This document shows positions 9,586 to 18,808 of a DNA stretch of 64,000 nt, in pieces. The notes under the pieces are model-generated. The model saw only the letters and a list, made by a program, of their open reading frames with translations. It was not told where the DNA came from and did no database searches. Location of the stretch: NCBI RefSeq assembly GCF_002250835.2, contig NZ_NOJY02000001.1, positions 62,001-126,000 on the forward strand, written 5' to 3'. A program made the position numbers and the translations under genes. The DNA is from Romboutsia weinsteinii (lineage in GTDB: Bacteria; Bacillota; Clostridia; Peptostreptococcales; Peptostreptococcaceae). The first letter of the stretch is position 1; each line of letters starts with the position of its first letter.

Positions 9586-10785
9586 GTGAATAATAAAATA
9601 GTTTACACACCAGGTCCAACAAATGTAAGAGAAAATGTAAGGCTTGCACGAGGTATGAAGACTACAAACCCTGATGTAGATAATGACTTTGTAGAATTTT
9701 ACAAAAAAACATGTGAAAAGATAGGGGATATAATAGGAACTCAAAACGATGTATACATATTAAGCGGGGAAGGTATATTAGGTCTTGAGGCTGCATGTGC
9801 AACATTAACAGAAAGTGGAGATAGAGTACTTGTAATAGATAATGGAATATTTGGTAGAGGCTTTGAAGATTTTGTATCCATGTATGGGGGAGAGGCAATA
9901 CTATTTTCAGAAGACTATACAAAGGATATAGATATAGAAAGCTTGGAAACATTTTTAGAAAATGATAGCGATTTTAAATATGCAACTATTGTACACTGTG
10001 ATACTCCTACAGGTGTTTTAAATGATTTAAGTAAAATATGTCCTTTATTAAAAAAATATAATATTTTAACTGTAGTAGATTCTGTAGCAGCTATGGTAGG
10101 AGAAAAATTAGAAGTTGATAAGTGGCAAGTTGACATTGCTTTAGGAGGATCTCAAAAGGCAATATCAGCACCTGCTGGACTAACAATAGTAAGTATAAGT
10201 GAAGATGCACAATTAGCTTTTAAAAACAGAAAAACTAAAGTTACAGGGTTTTATTGTAATCTAGGTATATGGGAAAATTATTATCAAGACAAATGGTTCC
10301 CATATACTATGCCAATAAGTGATATTATGGGACTTAATAGGGCGATTGACAACATAATAGAAGAAGGAATTGAAAATGCAATTAATAGACACAAAAGAAT
10401 AGCTACAGCTACTAGAAATGCATTTGTTGATTATGGATTAGAGTTATTTTTAGAAAATGGATACTCATCTACAGTTACAGCAGTAAAGATACCTGAGAGT
10501 ATAGGTGCTTTAAACTTAATTAAGTATGCTTATGATGTTTATAACACTGTACTTTCTACATCACTAGGAGAATACTCAAATAGTATATTGAGAGTTGGAC
10601 ATATGGGTGAAAATGCTAGAGTAAAAGATTTAGTAGGAATATTAAATACAATTGACATGAGTATGGTAAATTTAGGGTTTAATAGAGATAAAAGTTTAGT
10701 AGATTTATTTAACAAATACTATAGTCTATATTGTAAGGAGGATGTTGAAAATGAACATTACAACAGAATCCAATTCCAAGTCTAA
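9586..10785 (+). CDS. Class V aminotransferase (alanine/serine-glyoxylate type)
   Basis: PLP-dependent aminotransferase of the alanine-glyoxylate/serine-pyruvate group, 399 aa. Family features are the N-terminal YTPGPTNV, the cofactor-contact region HCDTPTGVLND, the Asp in VVDSVAA and the Schiff-base lysine in GGSQKAISAPAG (about residue 191). I chose the GTG start at 9586: AGGGAG ends at 9576, giving 9-base spacing, whereas the in-frame ATG at 9577 directly abuts that RBS. The 3' end overlaps an ECF S-component gene, so the enzyme probably acts on the imported compound or its product. The true substrate is not known from sequence. Confidence 0.85.
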   Translation: MNNKIVYTPGPTNVRENVRLARGMKTTNPDVDNDFVEFYKKTCEKIGDIIGTQNDVYILSGEGILGLEAACATLTESGDRVLVIDNGIFGRGFEDFVSMYGGEAILFSEDYTKDIDIESLETFLENDSDFKYATIVHCDTPTGVLNDLSKICPLLKKYNILTVVDSVAAMVGEKLEVDKWQVDIALGGSQKAISAPAGLTIVSISEDAQLAFKNRKTKVTGFYCNLGIWENYYQDKWFPYTMPISDIMGLNRAIDNIIEEGIENAINRHKRIATATRNAFVDYGLELFLENGYSSTVTAVKIPESIGALNLIKYAYDVYNTVLSTSLGEYSNSILRVGHMGENARVKDLVGILNTIDMSMVNLGFNRDKSLVDLFNKYYSLYCKEDVENEHYNRIQFQV

Positions 10786-11290
10786 ATTTAATACTAGAGA
10801 TTTAGTAGAGAGTGCACTATTAATTGCACTTGTATATATAGCAACTAGATTTATAAATATTAGGTTGCCACTTGCTTCAACTGGTGGATTAGTTCATTTA
10901 GGAAATACTATGTTATTTATATCAGCTATAGTATTTGGTAAGAAAAAAGGAGCAATTTCTGGTGCATTTGGTATGGGATTATTTGATTTACTATCTGAAT
11001 GGGCAATATGGGCACCGTTTACCTTTGTAGTAAGAGGAGTTATGGGATATATTATAGGAAGAATTGCTTGGTCAGGTGACAAAAAAGGCAATAGTGTAAT
11101 AACTAATGTTATTGCAATAGTAACATCAGGTGTATGGATGATTTTTGGATATTACATAACAGAAATGATACTATATGGAAATCATGCAAAAGCAATTTTA
11201 TCTATTCCAGGCAATATTACTCAAATAGTAATTGGGCTTATAATTGGAGTGCCAGTAGCTATGATTTTAAAAAAATATATTAAAAAATAA
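10751..11290 (+). CDS. ECF transporter substrate-binding (S) component
   Basis: Integral membrane S component of an energy-coupling-factor vitamin transporter, 179 aa with about six hydrophobic helices. The opening DLVESALLIALVYIATR and the conserved GGLVHLGNTMLFISA, followed by a GAISGAFGMGLFDLLS helix, resemble the riboflavin/pyridoxine-like S-component families. AAGGAGG at 10735-10741 abuts the in-frame ATG 10742 but is 9 bases from ATG 10751, so I use 10751; the gene overlaps the aminotransferase by 35 bases. No EcfA/EcfT is nearby, so it presumably shares a module encoded elsewhere. Substrate unknown; pairing with a PLP enzyme makes vitamin B6 a reasonable guess only. Confidence 0.8.
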   Translation: MNITTESNSKSKFNTRDLVESALLIALVYIATRFINIRLPLASTGGLVHLGNTMLFISAIVFGKKKGAISGAFGMGLFDLLSEWAIWAPFTFVVRGVMGYIIGRIAWSGDKKGNSVITNVIAIVTSGVWMIFGYYITEMILYGNHAKAILSIPGNITQIVIGLIIGVPVAMILKKYIKK

Positions 11291-11300
11291 GAAAAAAATA

Positions 11301-11327
11301 AGGAGTATAGTTTATCTATACTCCTTA
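11301..11327 (-). terminator. Terminator hairpin (best for minus strand)
   Basis: A perfect 11-bp stem with 5-base loop. The T-rich tail lies on the minus-strand side, so it best terminates recX and the small peptide gene. On the plus strand no T run follows, but it also ends the ECF operon by position. Confidence 0.75.
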
Positions 11328-11358
11328 ATAATATCCTAAATTAAATTTAAAAAGTTTT

Positions 11359-11442
11359 TTATTTAACACTATCTTGTTTATATAGTTGAACCACGTTGTA
11401 TAGACCTAATAAAAAGCTTAAAATACCAACAGCAATTTTCAC
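11359..11442 (-). CDS. 27-residue putative membrane peptide
   Basis: A GTG-initiated open frame of 27 codons plus TAA, preceded on the minus strand by GGAGGAAG with about 7 bases to GTG, one of the stronger RBSs here. The peptide starts MKIAVGILSFLLGLYNVV and ends with a charged tail (KQDSVK): a single hydrophobic helix flanked by Lys. It lies 56 bases after recX and is followed by a terminator, so it is probably the last gene of that transcript. Its function is unknown; small regulatory membrane peptide or type I toxin-like peptide are possibilities. It is too short for routine gene calling. Confidence 0.6.
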   Translation of the reverse strand: MKIAVGILSFLLGLYNVVQLYKQDSVK

Positions 11443-11498
11443 AAAACTTCCTCCATATTATCCTTCGATTATATTTAGTAGTATTATAGCATAATAAC

Positions 11499-12137
11499 CT
11501 ACATATCATACTCATCATAATTTAAAAGCTTATTTAAAACTCTTTTAATAATATCATAATCAAACCCTTTGTAAGCTAAATGCTGAGAGATTTTTTGATA
11601 TATTTTTCTTTTTTCATCTTTTTTTACTAATTCATATCTCTTTTTTGCTAAGTACATTGCATTTTCAAATTCAATATCACTATCGATTTCAGAAACTGCT
11701 TCACTTATAGCTTCCTTAGATATACCTTTGTTATAAAGATTTTGTTTTATTCTGTTTTTTCCACACCTATTTAAATTAATATTTGTGCTTACAATTCTTT
11801 GTGCCAAAATATCATCGTTGATAAAATTATATTTTTTTAAAAAATCAATAACATCATCAATTACCTCATCTTCATAATCGGTTGCAAGTTTTTCTCTGAT
11901 TTTTTTTTCAGACTGATCCGCTCTAGATAAAATATTTAAGGATTTATTTTTAGCCTTTATAAACATTTCATTTCTAAGTATAGATTTTAAATCTTTCTCA
12001 TCTATTTCATTCCCTTTTTTTAAGTTAAAGGTAAATACAAGTTCTTTAAAAATAGCCATAAAAAATTTATCATCTACATAAATATTTACTCTATCTTCAT
12101 TTTTTTTCTGTACTTCTATTTTAGTAATTATAGCCAT
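11499..12137 (-). CDS. recX: Regulatory protein RecX
   Basis: Modulator of RecA filaments, 212 aa, cytoplasmic. The RecX repeat pattern is present: LNILSRADQSEKKIREKL, then VIDFLKKYNFINDDILAQ, and NLYNKGISKEAISEAV. The N-terminal part, with IYVDDKFFMAI, resembles the extended Firmicute RecX. AAGGAG is 8 bases from ATG on the minus strand. recA is not in this window, so the pair is unlinked here. It is divergent from nadD. Confidence 0.9.
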   Translation of the reverse strand: MAIITKIEVQKKNEDRVNIYVDDKFFMAIFKELVFTFNLKKGNEIDEKDLKSILRNEMFIKAKNKSLNILSRADQSEKKIREKLATDYEDEVIDDVIDFLKKYNFINDDILAQRIVSTNINLNRCGKNRIKQNLYNKGISKEAISEAVSEIDSDIEFENAMYLAKKRYELVKKDEKRKIYQKISQHLAYKGFDYDIIKRVLNKLLNYDEYDM

Positions 12138-12291
12138 GTCTAATCTCCTTTTATATATGTAAATATATTAATAATATATTTTTTATAAATCAATATAAAT
12201 ATGATTATATACCAAAAAAATTATTTATTGCCTTTTATAAATAAAAAAAAATGATACAATAATAATATGATTGGAACAAAGGAGACAAATT

Positions 12292-12978
12292 ATGAGGATT
12301 AGTGATTTAGTTAGCAAAGTATCTGTAAATAACTTTAGTAAACTAGAGACATTTAGACAAAATACAGACAAAATAAAAATAGGTATAATGGGAGGGACAT
12401 TTGACCCTATACATTATGCACATTTAGCAACTGCTGAGTTTATTAGAGATAAGTACCAGTTAGATAAAATTTTATTTATACCATCGGGGAATCCTCCTCA
12501 TAAAGGAAACGTAACGGATAAATATGACAGGTATAATATGGTAATGTTAGCCACAAGAAATAATGATGATTTTTTAGTTTCTGACCTAGAAATTAAAAAA
12601 AGTAAAAGAAGCTATACTGTAGATACATTAAAAGAACTTAGAGAGATATACCCAAATGCAACTGTATATTTTATAACAGGGGCAGATGCAATTTGCGATA
12701 TTGAGAATTGGAAGGATGTTGAAGGGAATTTTAAGTTGGCTACTTTTATAGCAGCAACTAGACCGGGAATAAGTTTACTTAGAGCACAAGAAAAAATAGA
12801 GAAGCTTAAAAGAAAATATAGTGCAAATATAATAAGCGTATATGTTCCTTCTCTTGATATATCATCTACATATATAAGAGATCAGTTAAGAGAGGGTAAA
12901 TCTATAAGATACTTAGTTCCTGAGAGTGTAGGAAAATATATAGACGAAAACAAATTATATCAATATGGAGATGAATAA
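12292..12978 (+). CDS. nadD: Nicotinate-mononucleotide adenylyltransferase
   Basis: Transfers AMP from ATP to nicotinate mononucleotide in NAD biosynthesis; 228 aa. The nucleotidyltransferase motif GGTFDPIHYAHL (GxFxPxHxxH) and the C-terminal ISSTYIRDQLREG are diagnostic, with IPSGNPPHK for substrate contacts. The core begins near residue 30, so there is an N-terminal extension of about 25 residues compared with most NadD. Start ATG 12292 has AAAGGAG 7 bases upstream; an in-frame TTG at 12271 lies upstream of that RBS and is rejected. The stop is adjacent to the yqeK start, a common Firmicute order nadD-yqeK-rsfS. Confidence 0.94.
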   Translation: MRISDLVSKVSVNNFSKLETFRQNTDKIKIGIMGGTFDPIHYAHLATAEFIRDKYQLDKILFIPSGNPPHKGNVTDKYDRYNMVMLATRNNDDFLVSDLEIKKSKRSYTVDTLKELREIYPNATVYFITGADAICDIENWKDVEGNFKLATFIAATRPGISLLRAQEKIEKLKRKYSANIISVYVPSLDISSTYIRDQLREGKSIRYLVPESVGKYIDENKLYQYGDE

Positions 12979-13545
12979 ATGAACCTAGATTGTATCAATG
13001 AAAAGTTAAGTCAGATGCTACCAGAGGGAAGAATAAAACACTCTATTGGTGTAGCAGATTGTGCAGTAAAGTTAAGTGAAATTTATAATTATGATAAAGA
13101 AAAAGCATATATTGCTGGAATAATTCATGATTGTGCAAAGTACTTAAACGAAGATGAAGTAGACGAATATGTAAATAAATATGAAATTTACTTAGATGAA
13201 TTAGAGAGAGGCAATATAGCTTTATCTCACAGTGTGATAGGTGCATCTATAGCAAGACATGAATTTTTAGTAGAAGATAAAGAGATAATAAATGCTGTAA
13301 AATATCATACTACAGGAAGGGAAGATATGACCCTTATAGAGAAGATAATTTATATGGCTGATTTAATAGAGGAAGGACGAAACTTCCCTACAGTTGATAA
13401 ATTAAGAGAACTTACTTATTCTGGGAAACTAGATGAGGCTTTAATAATGTCATTTAATAACACTATAAAACTTATTATAGATAGAGGGCAATTAATACAT
13501 CCGAGAACTGTAAAAGCTAGGAACTACTTAATAAATAAAAAATAA
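12979..13545 (+). CDS. yqeK: HD-domain Ap4A hydrolase YqeK
   Basis: HD-superfamily hydrolase, 188 aa. The YqeK family cleaves diadenosine tetraphosphate symmetrically. Metal-binding features are RIKHSIGVADCAVKL, GIIHDCAK (the HD pair), SHSVIGA, YHTTG and the later MADLIEEGR. The ATG starts right after the nadD stop; the RBS GGAGATG lies inside the nadD end, so expression is coupled. It belongs to the nadD-yqeK-rsfS cluster that links nucleotide/NAD metabolism with ribosome silencing. Confidence 0.92.
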   Translation: MNLDCINEKLSQMLPEGRIKHSIGVADCAVKLSEIYNYDKEKAYIAGIIHDCAKYLNEDEVDEYVNKYEIYLDELERGNIALSHSVIGASIARHEFLVEDKEIINAVKYHTTGREDMTLIEKIIYMADLIEEGRNFPTVDKLRELTYSGKLDEALIMSFNNTIKLIIDRGQLIHPRTVKARNYLINKK

Positions 13546-13706
13546 TTATAATTTTATATGTATAAATAATAAAAATTAGTAAAAACTGGACATAATAAAA
13601 ATAAAAACATAGATTATTAGTAAAATAAAAAATACATTAGTGTATAGATTATCATTTATGGTATAATAATTAAATGTGCTTAAAATTAGGAAAGTGAGGA
13701 ATGAAT

Positions 13707-14072
13707 ATGACATTTGAACAAATGACAGTAGAACAAATGACGAAAGTTATATACGATGCAATAGATGATAAATTAGGACAAGATATATCTATAATAAATA
13801 TAGGAGCAGTTTCTACTTTATGTGATTATTTTGTAATAGCTACAGCTGGATCTCAAAGACAAGTTAAAGCTATAACTGATAACGTAGAAGATGAAATGAC
13901 TAAGCTTGGTTTAGAGCCAAGAGGAAAAGAAGGTCATGGAGCTCAAAACTGGATACTTCTTGATTATGGAGATGTTATGGTTCATGTATTTGACGAAGAA
14001 AGTAGAGCTTACTATAATTTAGAAAAATTATGGAAAGATGCTCCAGTAGTAGATATTGACACATTAGCATAA
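13707..14072 (+). CDS. rsfS: Ribosomal silencing factor RsfS
   Basis: Binds uL14 and blocks subunit joining when nutrients are scarce; 121 aa. Family hallmarks are ISTLCDYFVIATAGS-like (here VSTLCDYFVIATAGS), the GHGAQNWILLDYGD segment and VHVFDEESRAYYNLEKLW. I prefer ATG 13707 (GTGAGG, 7-base spacing). ATG 13701, with AGGAAAG 9 bases upstream, adds two residues and cannot be excluded. It is 155 bases downstream of yqeK in a stretch with no visible gene. Confidence 0.93.
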   Translation: MTFEQMTVEQMTKVIYDAIDDKLGQDISIINIGAVSTLCDYFVIATAGSQRQVKAITDNVEDEMTKLGLEPRGKEGHGAQNWILLDYGDVMVHVFDEESRAYYNLEKLWKDAPVVDIDTLA

Positions 14073-14097
14073 TAGTGATATTATAAATTATTATATT

Positions 14098-14340
14098 TAG
14101 AAAATTAAAAACTTTATCGAATAGACTAGAGTAGTAAAAGAATATATTTTTTTCAGAGAGTTAGCGGTAGGTGAGAGCTAGCAAAAGATATCTTTGAACT
14201 TGCTAGATAAATACTGTTTGGCCGTAGTTGGCATAAAGACTATCTAAGAGAGTCTAGTAATAGGCTAATTAGGGTGGTACCGCGAAGATATAATCCTCGT
14301 CCCTAAACGTAATGTTTAGTGGATGAGGATTTTTTTATTA
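14098..14340 (+). promoter_or_regulatory. T-box leader (leucine) with terminator, upstream of leuS
   Basis: The T-box core AGGGTGGTACCGCG is at 14271-14284, followed by a terminator (ATCCTC...GAGGAT, 14293-14330, then a T run). Upstream Stem I elements are visible: the apical GTTAGC/GCTAGC stem around GGTAGGTGAGA and an internal loop reading GAACTTGCTA, in which CTT, TTG and CTA are all leucine codons. TGGT in the core predicts a tRNA with discriminator A, as in tRNA-Leu. It should read uncharged tRNA-Leu and allow leuS transcription under leucine shortage. Confidence 0.92.
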
Positions 14341-14362
14341 TAAGGAAATTATAATTTCCAAC

Positions 14363-14424
14363 TACTAACATTGAGCAACGGGCATGTTCTTTATGCCGTT
14401 GGCGATATGAGCAAAGCGAATTTT
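14363..14424 (+). repeat. GC-richer structured element between T-box and leuS
   Basis: About 60 bases of clearly higher GC than the surroundings. They contain a hairpin CAACGGGCAT/ATGCCGTTG (14376-14401, one bulged G), then GCGATATGAGCAAAGCGAA and a run of six T. It is not part of the T-box consensus. It looks like an interspersed repeat or a second terminator-like RNA element within the leuS leader. Confidence 0.45.
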
Positions 14425-14530
14425 TTATTAAGTAAATTTTTGATATTGAGAAGTTAAATTATCAGTTTATGGATAAAATAACTCTTATATTCAATTAGTA
14501 AAATATAGAAAAAATCAAGGAGGACGTAAC

Positions 14531-16951
14531 ATGAACGTTTATAAACCGAATGAAGTTGAAGCTAAGTGGCAAAACACTTGGGAAGAAAATAACCAATACA
14601 AAACAGATACTACAGATTCATCAAAGCCAAAATACTATGCACTTGAAATGTTCCCGTATCCATCAGGGAAATTACATATGGGTCACGTTAGAAACTATTC
14701 TATAGGTGATGTAGTTGCTAGATTTAAGAAGATGCAAGGATTTAATGTTCTTCATCCGATGGGATGGGATTCATTTGGACTTCCAGCTGAAAATGCAGCT
14801 ATAAAGCATGGAATACATCCAGATAAGTGGACTATGGAAAACATAGAAGACATGAGAACTCAATTTAAGACATTAGGTCTTAGCTTTGACTGGGATAGAG
14901 AAATAGCAACATCTACACCTGAATACTACAAGTTTACTCAAGAAATATTCTTAAAGTTCTTAGAAAATGGTCTTGCATATAAGAAGAAATCTTTCGTAAA
15001 CTGGTGTCCATCTTGTGAAACAGTTCTTGCAAATGAACAAGTTGTTCAAGGAGAATGTGAAAGATGTGATTCTTTAGTTATAAAGAAAGACTTAGAACAA
15101 TGGTACTTTAAAACTACTCACTTTGCAGAAGAATTACTTCAAGATTTAGATACTTTAACTGGATGGCCAGAAAAAGTTAAAACAATGCAAAGAAACTGGA
15201 TTGGAAAAAGTACAGGAGCAGAAATAACATTTGATATAGATGGTACTGATAAGTCAGTAACTGTATTTACTACTAGACCAGATACAGTTTATGGGGTTTC
15301 TTATATGGTTCTTGCTCCAGAGCATGAATTAGTAAAAGAGTTAGTTGCAGGAACAGAATATGAAGCTGATGTAGATACTTTTGTAGCTAAGATGCACAAG
15401 ATGACTGAAATAGAAAGAACTTCTAGTGATGTAGAAAAAGAAGGAATGTTCATAGGACAGCATGTTATAAATCCAGTAAACGGAAAAAAAGTACAATTAT
15501 GGATAGCAAACTATGTACTTGCTGATTATGGAACAGGTGCAGTTATGGCAGTTCCAGCTCATGATGAAAGAGATGCTGAGTTTGCAGCTAAGTATGATTT
15601 AGAAGTGATTGAAGTTATAAATGAAGATAATGTAATGGTAAACTCAGCTGAGTTTGACGGTATGGATGCTTCAAAAGCGTTTGATACTATAATAGAAAAA
15701 ATAGAAGAAATGAAAATAGGAAAGAAAACAGTTAACTATAGATTAAGAGACTGGTTACTTTCTAGACAAAGATACTGGGGATGTCCAATACCTGTAGTAT
15801 ATTGTGATACTTGTGGTATAGTACCTGAAAAGAAAGAAAACCTACCAGTATTATTACCTACAGATGTTGAATTTACAGGAAAAGGTGAATCTCCGCTTAC
15901 AACTTCAAAGACATTTATGAATGCAACTTGTCCTACTTGTGGTAAGCCTGCTAGAAGAGAAGCTGACACAATGGATACTTTTGTTGATTCTTCTTGGTAT
16001 TTCTTAAGATATATAGATCCTAAAAATACTGAAGAACCATTTAGCAAAGAAGCAGTTAACAATTGGATGCCAGTTGATCAATATATAGGTGGAGTAGAAC
16101 ATGCTATATTACATCTTCTTTACTCAAGATTCTTTGTAAAAGCATTTAATGAAATGGGGATGCTAGACTTTAAAGAACCATTTAAGAACTTATTAACTCA
16201 AGGAATGGTTTTAAAAGATGGAGCTAAGATGAGTAAATCTAAAGGAAATGTTGTAGCACCAGTAGAGATAATAGAAGAATATGGGGTTGATACTGCTAGA
16301 TTATTCGTATTATTTGCTGCACCACCAGAAAGAGATTTAGAATGGTCAGACCAAGGTGTTGAAGGATGCTTTAGATTCTTAAACAGAGTATATAGATTAG
16401 TGGATGAATTAGCAGAAGTTGCTAAGAGTGATGTTTCTATAGGTGAATTAACTAAAGAAGATAAGGCTATGAGATATACTATAAATGCTACATTAAAGAA
16501 AGTAACTGAAGATCTAAATGAAAAGTTTGGATTTAATACTGCAATATCAGCTCTTATGGAGTTAATAAATGAAATGTACAAGTACAAAGAGTTAGATAAC
16601 AGAAATAATGGTGTTATAAAAGAAGGTATAGACACTATAGTAACTATACTTGCACCATTTGCTCCTCATATTGGTGAAGAATTATGGGCTATGATAGGAA
16701 AAGAAGGAAGCGTATTTGATATAAGCTGGCCAAGATACGATGAGAGTGCATTAGTTAAAGATGAAGTTGAAATAGTAGTTCAAATAAATGGAAAAGTAAG
16801 AGGAAAGTTAAGTGTAGCTGCAAATATTTCAAGAGAAGAAATGCAAGAAGTAGCTATGGGTGATGAAAAAATAAAAGAATTAGTTGAAGGAAAAACTATT
16901 GTTAAAGTAGTTGCAGTTCCTAAGAAATTAGTTAATATAGTTGTTAAATAA
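14531..16951 (+). CDS. leuS: Leucyl-tRNA synthetase
   Basis: Charges tRNA-Leu; class I synthetase, 806 aa, full bacterial length. The HIGH region is [15 protein letters not shown] (residues ~42-56), the KMSKS loop is [10 protein letters not shown] (~570). The CP1 editing domain spans ~220-420, with [12 protein letters not shown] and [15 protein letters not shown]. Zinc-type cysteines WCPSC..CERC (~156-178) and CDTCG/CPTCG (~425-475) are present. The C-terminal anticodon and tRNA-binding parts end with [16 protein letters not shown] precedes ATG. It is monocistronic, controlled by the T-box and followed by a strong terminator. Confidence 0.98.
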   Translation: MNVYKPNEVEAKWQNTWEENNQYKTDTTDSSKPKYYALEMFPYPSGKLHMGHVRNYSIGDVVARFKKMQGFNVLHPMGWDSFGLPAENAAIKHGIHPDKWTMENIEDMRTQFKTLGLSFDWDREIATSTPEYYKFTQEIFLKFLENGLAYKKKSFVNWCPSCETVLANEQVVQGECERCDSLVIKKDLEQWYFKTTHFAEELLQDLDTLTGWPEKVKTMQRNWIGKSTGAEITFDIDGTDKSVTVFTTRPDTVYGVSYMVLAPEHELVKELVAGTEYEADVDTFVAKMHKMTEIERTSSDVEKEGMFIGQHVINPVNGKKVQLWIANYVLADYGTGAVMAVPAHDERDAEFAAKYDLEVIEVINEDNVMVNSAEFDGMDASKAFDTIIEKIEEMKIGKKTVNYRLRDWLLSRQRYWGCPIPVVYCDTCGIVPEKKENLPVLLPTDVEFTGKGESPLTTSKTFMNATCPTCGKPARREADTMDTFVDSSWYFLRYIDPKNTEEPFSKEAVNNWMPVDQYIGGVEHAILHLLYSRFFVKAFNEMGMLDFKEPFKNLLTQGMVLKDGAKMSKSKGNVVAPVEIIEEYGVDTARLFVLFAAPPERDLEWSDQGVEGCFRFLNRVYRLVDELAEVAKSDVSIGELTKEDKAMRYTINATLKKVTEDLNEKFGFNTAISALMELINEMYKYKELDNRNNGVIKEGIDTIVTILAPFAPHIGEELWAMIGKEGSVFDISWPRYDESALVKDEVEIVVQINGKVRGKLSVAANISREEMQEVAMGDEKIKELVEGKTIVKVVAVPKKLVNIVVK

Positions 16952-16963
16952 TAACATACTTAT

Positions 16964-16997
16964 AAAAGTAACCTTTGTACAAAGGTTACTTTTTTTA
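16964..16997 (+). terminator. Intrinsic terminator of leuS
   Basis: 13-bp perfect stem around GTAACC/GGTTAC with GTAC loop, then a T run. Confidence 0.9.
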
Positions 16998-17094
16998 TTA
17001 AATATAACTCATAATCTAATAAATTAAAGAAAAGTAAGACAAAATATTAAAATTAATAAATATGATATAATTAAAATAATAATTTAAGATGATA

Positions 17095-17157
17095 GGGGAT
17101 ATTACTTTTGAAGTAATAAAAGAATTAGTTGATGAGATAACAGTTGTGAAGAAGAAA
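17095..17157 (+). pseudogene. Remnant of a second threonine dehydratase gene
   Basis: This short stretch reads GDITFEVIKELVDEITVV in frame, nearly the same as GDLTFEIIKELVDEVIVV in the intact ilvA 1 kb downstream (bases 18115-18168). DNA identity over the core TTTTGAA..AAAAGAATTAGTTGATGA is also high. No flanking similarity is obvious on either side. The rest of the ~400-base gap (17000-17396) has no convincing gene; a 34-codon open stretch ends at a TGA near 17330 but lacks a start. Confidence 0.6.
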
Positions 17158-17396
17158 TATAGAAAAATATTAATTTATAAACTGGGTATAATAAAAAATA
17201 TATTTGGCTTATAAAAAATATTTTAGAAAAGGTCGGTCATACTGTTAAATGAAGAGAAATGTAGAAAATTGTTGGTATATTTCGATAAGTTTAAAAATTA
17301 TGAAAAACCGTTTTCATATTGATTTTTGTAGAAAGAAGGTATAAAATAAACATTGTTAAGTAGAAAACAAAACTAATCTCACAGGGGTGAATTAAT

Positions 17397-18614
17397 ATGG
17401 CAAAAGTTACATTAAAAGATATTCAAAATGCTAAAAATACTATAAAAGATATAGTAAAAAAGACAGACATGTTAGAAAGTACAAAGCTTAGTCAAATGAC
17501 TGGAGCAAATGTTTATTATAAATGTGAGAATCTTCAAAAGACGGGTTCATTTAAGGTTAGAGGTGCATGCAATAAGATAGCAAATCTTACTGAGCAAGAA
17601 AAGGCAAACGGTGTTATAGCATCAAGTGCAGGAAATCATGCTCAAGGGGTTGCATTAGGTGCTAAGATGAGTGGAATAAATGCAACTATAGTAATGCCAG
17701 CAACAGCTCCTCTTGCAAAGGTAACAGCAACTAAGGGATATGGGGCAGAAGTAGTTTTAGAAGGATTAGTATATGATGATGCATATGCTAAGGCAGTAGA
17801 AGTACAAAAGGAAACTGGAGCAACATTCTTACATCCATTCAATGATGAGTATGTTATAGCAGGTCAAGGTACTATAGGTCTTGAAATATTTGAACAATTA
17901 GACTATAAAGTAGACACTATATTATGTCCAATCGGTGGAGGGGGAATAATAGCAGGTATAGCTGTAGCTGCTAAAGCTCTAAACCCAAATGTTAAAATAG
18001 TTGGTGTTCAAACTGCAAATATACCTTCAATGCATGAGTCTATGAAGCATGGAAAAGTAACATCAGCATTCAATGATACAACAATAGCTGATGGTATAGC
18101 AGTAAAAACTCCTGGAGATTTAACTTTTGAAATAATAAAAGAATTAGTTGATGAAGTTATAGTAGTAGAAGAGTCTGAAATAGCTCAAGGTATGTTATTC
18201 TTAATGGAGCACCAAAAGGTTGTTGCTGAAGGATCAGGTGCAGTAACTACAGCTGCACTGTTAAGCGGTAAATACGCACCTCAAAAAGACGAAAATGTAG
18301 TGTGTGTAATATCTGGAGGAAATGTGGACGTTAACACAGTATATAGAGTAATTGGAACGGCATTAGCTAAAGAAGGAAGAAGATATTCATTTAACACAGT
18401 TATTCAAGATAAGCCAGGCGGACTTGCAGAGTTAACTAGAGTAATAAGTGCAAATGATGGTAATATATTAAGTGCAAATATATCTAGATTAACAACTGGT
18501 GGAGTTCTAGGTAAGCAAAGTGCTGAATTAGTTTTAGAAACATTTAACCATGAGCATATAGCTAAAATACAAAAAGCTATAAAAGATTCTGGTTTTGATA
18601 TAATAGAAATGTAA
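17397..18614 (+). CDS. ilvA: Threonine ammonia-lyase (threonine dehydratase)
   Basis: PLP enzyme converting threonine to 2-oxobutyrate and ammonia; 405 aa. The Schiff-base lysine is in KTGSFKVRGACNK (~residue 52), the glycine loop is CPIGGGGIIAG, and ASSAGNHAQGVA is the substrate loop. A single C-terminal ACT-like domain (about 325-405; NTVIQDKPGGLAELTRVIS) makes it the short form, which can be catabolic (TdcB-like) or biosynthetic. The neighbourhood, with ridA and the serine dehydratase genes but no ilvBCD, favours amino-acid fermentation. RBS AGGGGTG before ATG. Confidence 0.93.
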   Translation: MAKVTLKDIQNAKNTIKDIVKKTDMLESTKLSQMTGANVYYKCENLQKTGSFKVRGACNKIANLTEQEKANGVIASSAGNHAQGVALGAKMSGINATIVMPATAPLAKVTATKGYGAEVVLEGLVYDDAYAKAVEVQKETGATFLHPFNDEYVIAGQGTIGLEIFEQLDYKVDTILCPIGGGGIIAGIAVAAKALNPNVKIVGVQTANIPSMHESMKHGKVTSAFNDTTIADGIAVKTPGDLTFEIIKELVDEVIVVEESEIAQGMLFLMEHQKVVAEGSGAVTTAALLSGKYAPQKDENVVCVISGGNVDVNTVYRVIGTALAKEGRRYSFNTVIQDKPGGLAELTRVISANDGNILSANISRLTTGGVLGKQSAELVLETFNHEHIAKIQKAIKDSGFDIIEM

Positions 18615-18737
18615 ACTATATTTTGTGATTTACAAAATATTATTTAAGGTAATAACATATAGTCTAAATAATATAAAATAAAATATTATTTAGACTATAT
18701 AAAAAAATGTATACATTATACTATTTAAAATAGTATA

Positions 18738-18764
18738 ATAGTAGTTGCAAATCTGCACTACTAT
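18738..18764 (+). other. Hairpin in the ridA leader
   Basis: ATAGTAGT(T)GCA pairs with TGCACTACTAT around a short AATC loop, one bulge, about 30 bases before the ridA RBS. There is no T run, so it is not a terminator. A separate 15-bp AT-rich inverted repeat (18659-18673 with 18684-18698) also lies in this gap. Confidence 0.4.
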
Positions 18765-18808
18765 ATATAGTGAAGATAAGAATTTAACAATTTAAGGAGG
18801 AAATAAAA

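Noticed and set aside
17224..17331. Possible small gene upstream of ilvA (34 open codons)
   Set aside because: No start codon or RBS in frame; probably part of decayed DNA around the ilvA remnant.
18659..18698. 15-bp inverted repeat between ilvA and ridA as a terminator
   Set aside because: Almost pure A/T stem with no T run on the plus strand; it may form but I do not call it a terminator.
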